The position numbers and the translations under genes were made by a program. A stretch of DNA of 64,000 nucleotides from Desulfoscipio geothermicus (GTDB lineage: Bacteria > Bacillota > Desulfotomaculia > Desulfotomaculales > Desulfallaceae), in assembly GCA_016841905.1 (NCBI GenBank), contig JAENYF010000006.1, positions 18,249 to 82,248 of the forward strand, read 5' to 3'. This document shows, in pieces, positions 63,822-64,000 of the stretch (positions are counted from its first letter, which is position 1; each line of letters starts with the position of its first letter). The notes beneath the pieces were generated by a model. It had not been told where the DNA came from and did not search any database. It saw only the letters and a list, made by a program, of their open reading frames with translations.

Positions 63822-64000
63822 ATGCCGGAAAGTTTGGAACGCGGTGCATTAACAGACTGTGTGCGATAGTTCTGAAAATTTGTCTAGGCTATCAGGGATT
63901 GAAGCTGTCAAAAGCGAATTTAGTGGTCAAATGTCTGAAATCGTGTTAAATAAGCAATTTGCATATTCCACAAGCCAATATAATCAAGGGTTTAAAGGCC
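63822..64000 (+). other. Possible gene start cut by the window end
   Basis: ATG at 63822 after GGGGGGG reads MPESLERGALTDCVR to a stop. After a one-base shift the frame DSSENLSRLSGIEAVKSEFS stays open to the window edge. It may be a frameshifted or mis-sequenced gene. A TTGACA at 63745 could belong to its promoter. Confidence 0.25.

Noticed and set aside
63680..63949. Plus-strand frame of 89 codons
   Set aside because: It starts inside a strong terminator hairpin and competes with a more protein-like frame running to the window edge.
1..64000. CRISPR arrays, tRNA or rRNA genes, T-box riboswitches
   Set aside because: No regularly spaced repeats, no tRNA-like cloverleaf and no T-box core sequence were found by eye.

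Overview
The window looks like chromosome of a Gram-positive, anaerobic, spore-forming clostridial bacterium of the Desulfotomaculum/Pelotomaculum type. This is inferred from AGGAGG-type ribosome sites, frequent TTG/GTG starts, DUF3794/CsxC-like spore-surface genes, agrBD-type peptide signalling, several c-di-GMP enzymes and a Tat-exported [FeFe]-hydrogenase operon. No rRNA, tRNA or CRISPR array was seen.

Region 1 (1-24430, all plus strand) is one large RiPP (ribosomal peptide) gene cluster. It holds an MFS protein fused to sensor domains, an orphan LivK-like lipoprotein, a complete NHLP-type exporter (HlyD-like protein, C39-peptidase ABC transporter, second ABC transporter), an HExxH protein, an ECF-like sigma factor, two small VAGG-containing peptides, a GNAT protein, a second orphan binding protein, a Nif11-type precursor, a methyltransferase, two tandem YcaO proteins, a B12-type radical SAM maturase and a LanM-like enzyme. 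The precursor core has no cysteine and the LanM cyclase domain has lost two of its three zinc ligands. The expected product is therefore not a lanthipeptide but something proteusin-like: dehydrated, possibly C-methylated and YcaO-modified.

Region 2 (24.4-26.7 kb) is a graveyard: frameshifted holin and amidase genes, an IS256 transposase tail fused in frame to the amidase, an IS3 orfA remnant, and two related long hairpin repeats whose stems co-vary.

Region 3 (26.7-32.8 kb) holds three consecutive c-di-GMP genes. The first is interrupted by an amber codon, the second is intact, and the third is truncated.

Region 4 (32.8-45.5 kb) is organised around a 955-residue MalT/SARP-like regulator. Four promoters carry an identical layout: TGTTAG-type direct repeats with a 12-bp period, then 11 bp, then a -10 hexamer. 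They precede a short Gly-Gly peptide gene or its relics, a glycerol dehydrogenase and a GNAT-like/MATE-HATPase operon. A STAS / RsbW-like / SpoIIE-like phosphatase set follows.

Region 5 (45.5-52.3 kb) has a decayed transposon ATPase, the tatA-tatC-hydA-ferredoxin-nrfD hydrogenase operon and a small radical SAM gene. Region 6 (52.8-56.2 kb) has a glutamyl-tRNA synthetase, a conserved small protein and a zinc-ribbon MscL. Region 7 (56.4-59.4 kb, minus) is an agr-like quorum cassette with a short, easily missed agrD, running into a GGDEF/HD-GYP enzyme. Region 8 (59.6-64 kb) has a DUF2269 relic, spore-surface-type proteins and a secreted SIMPL-domain protein.
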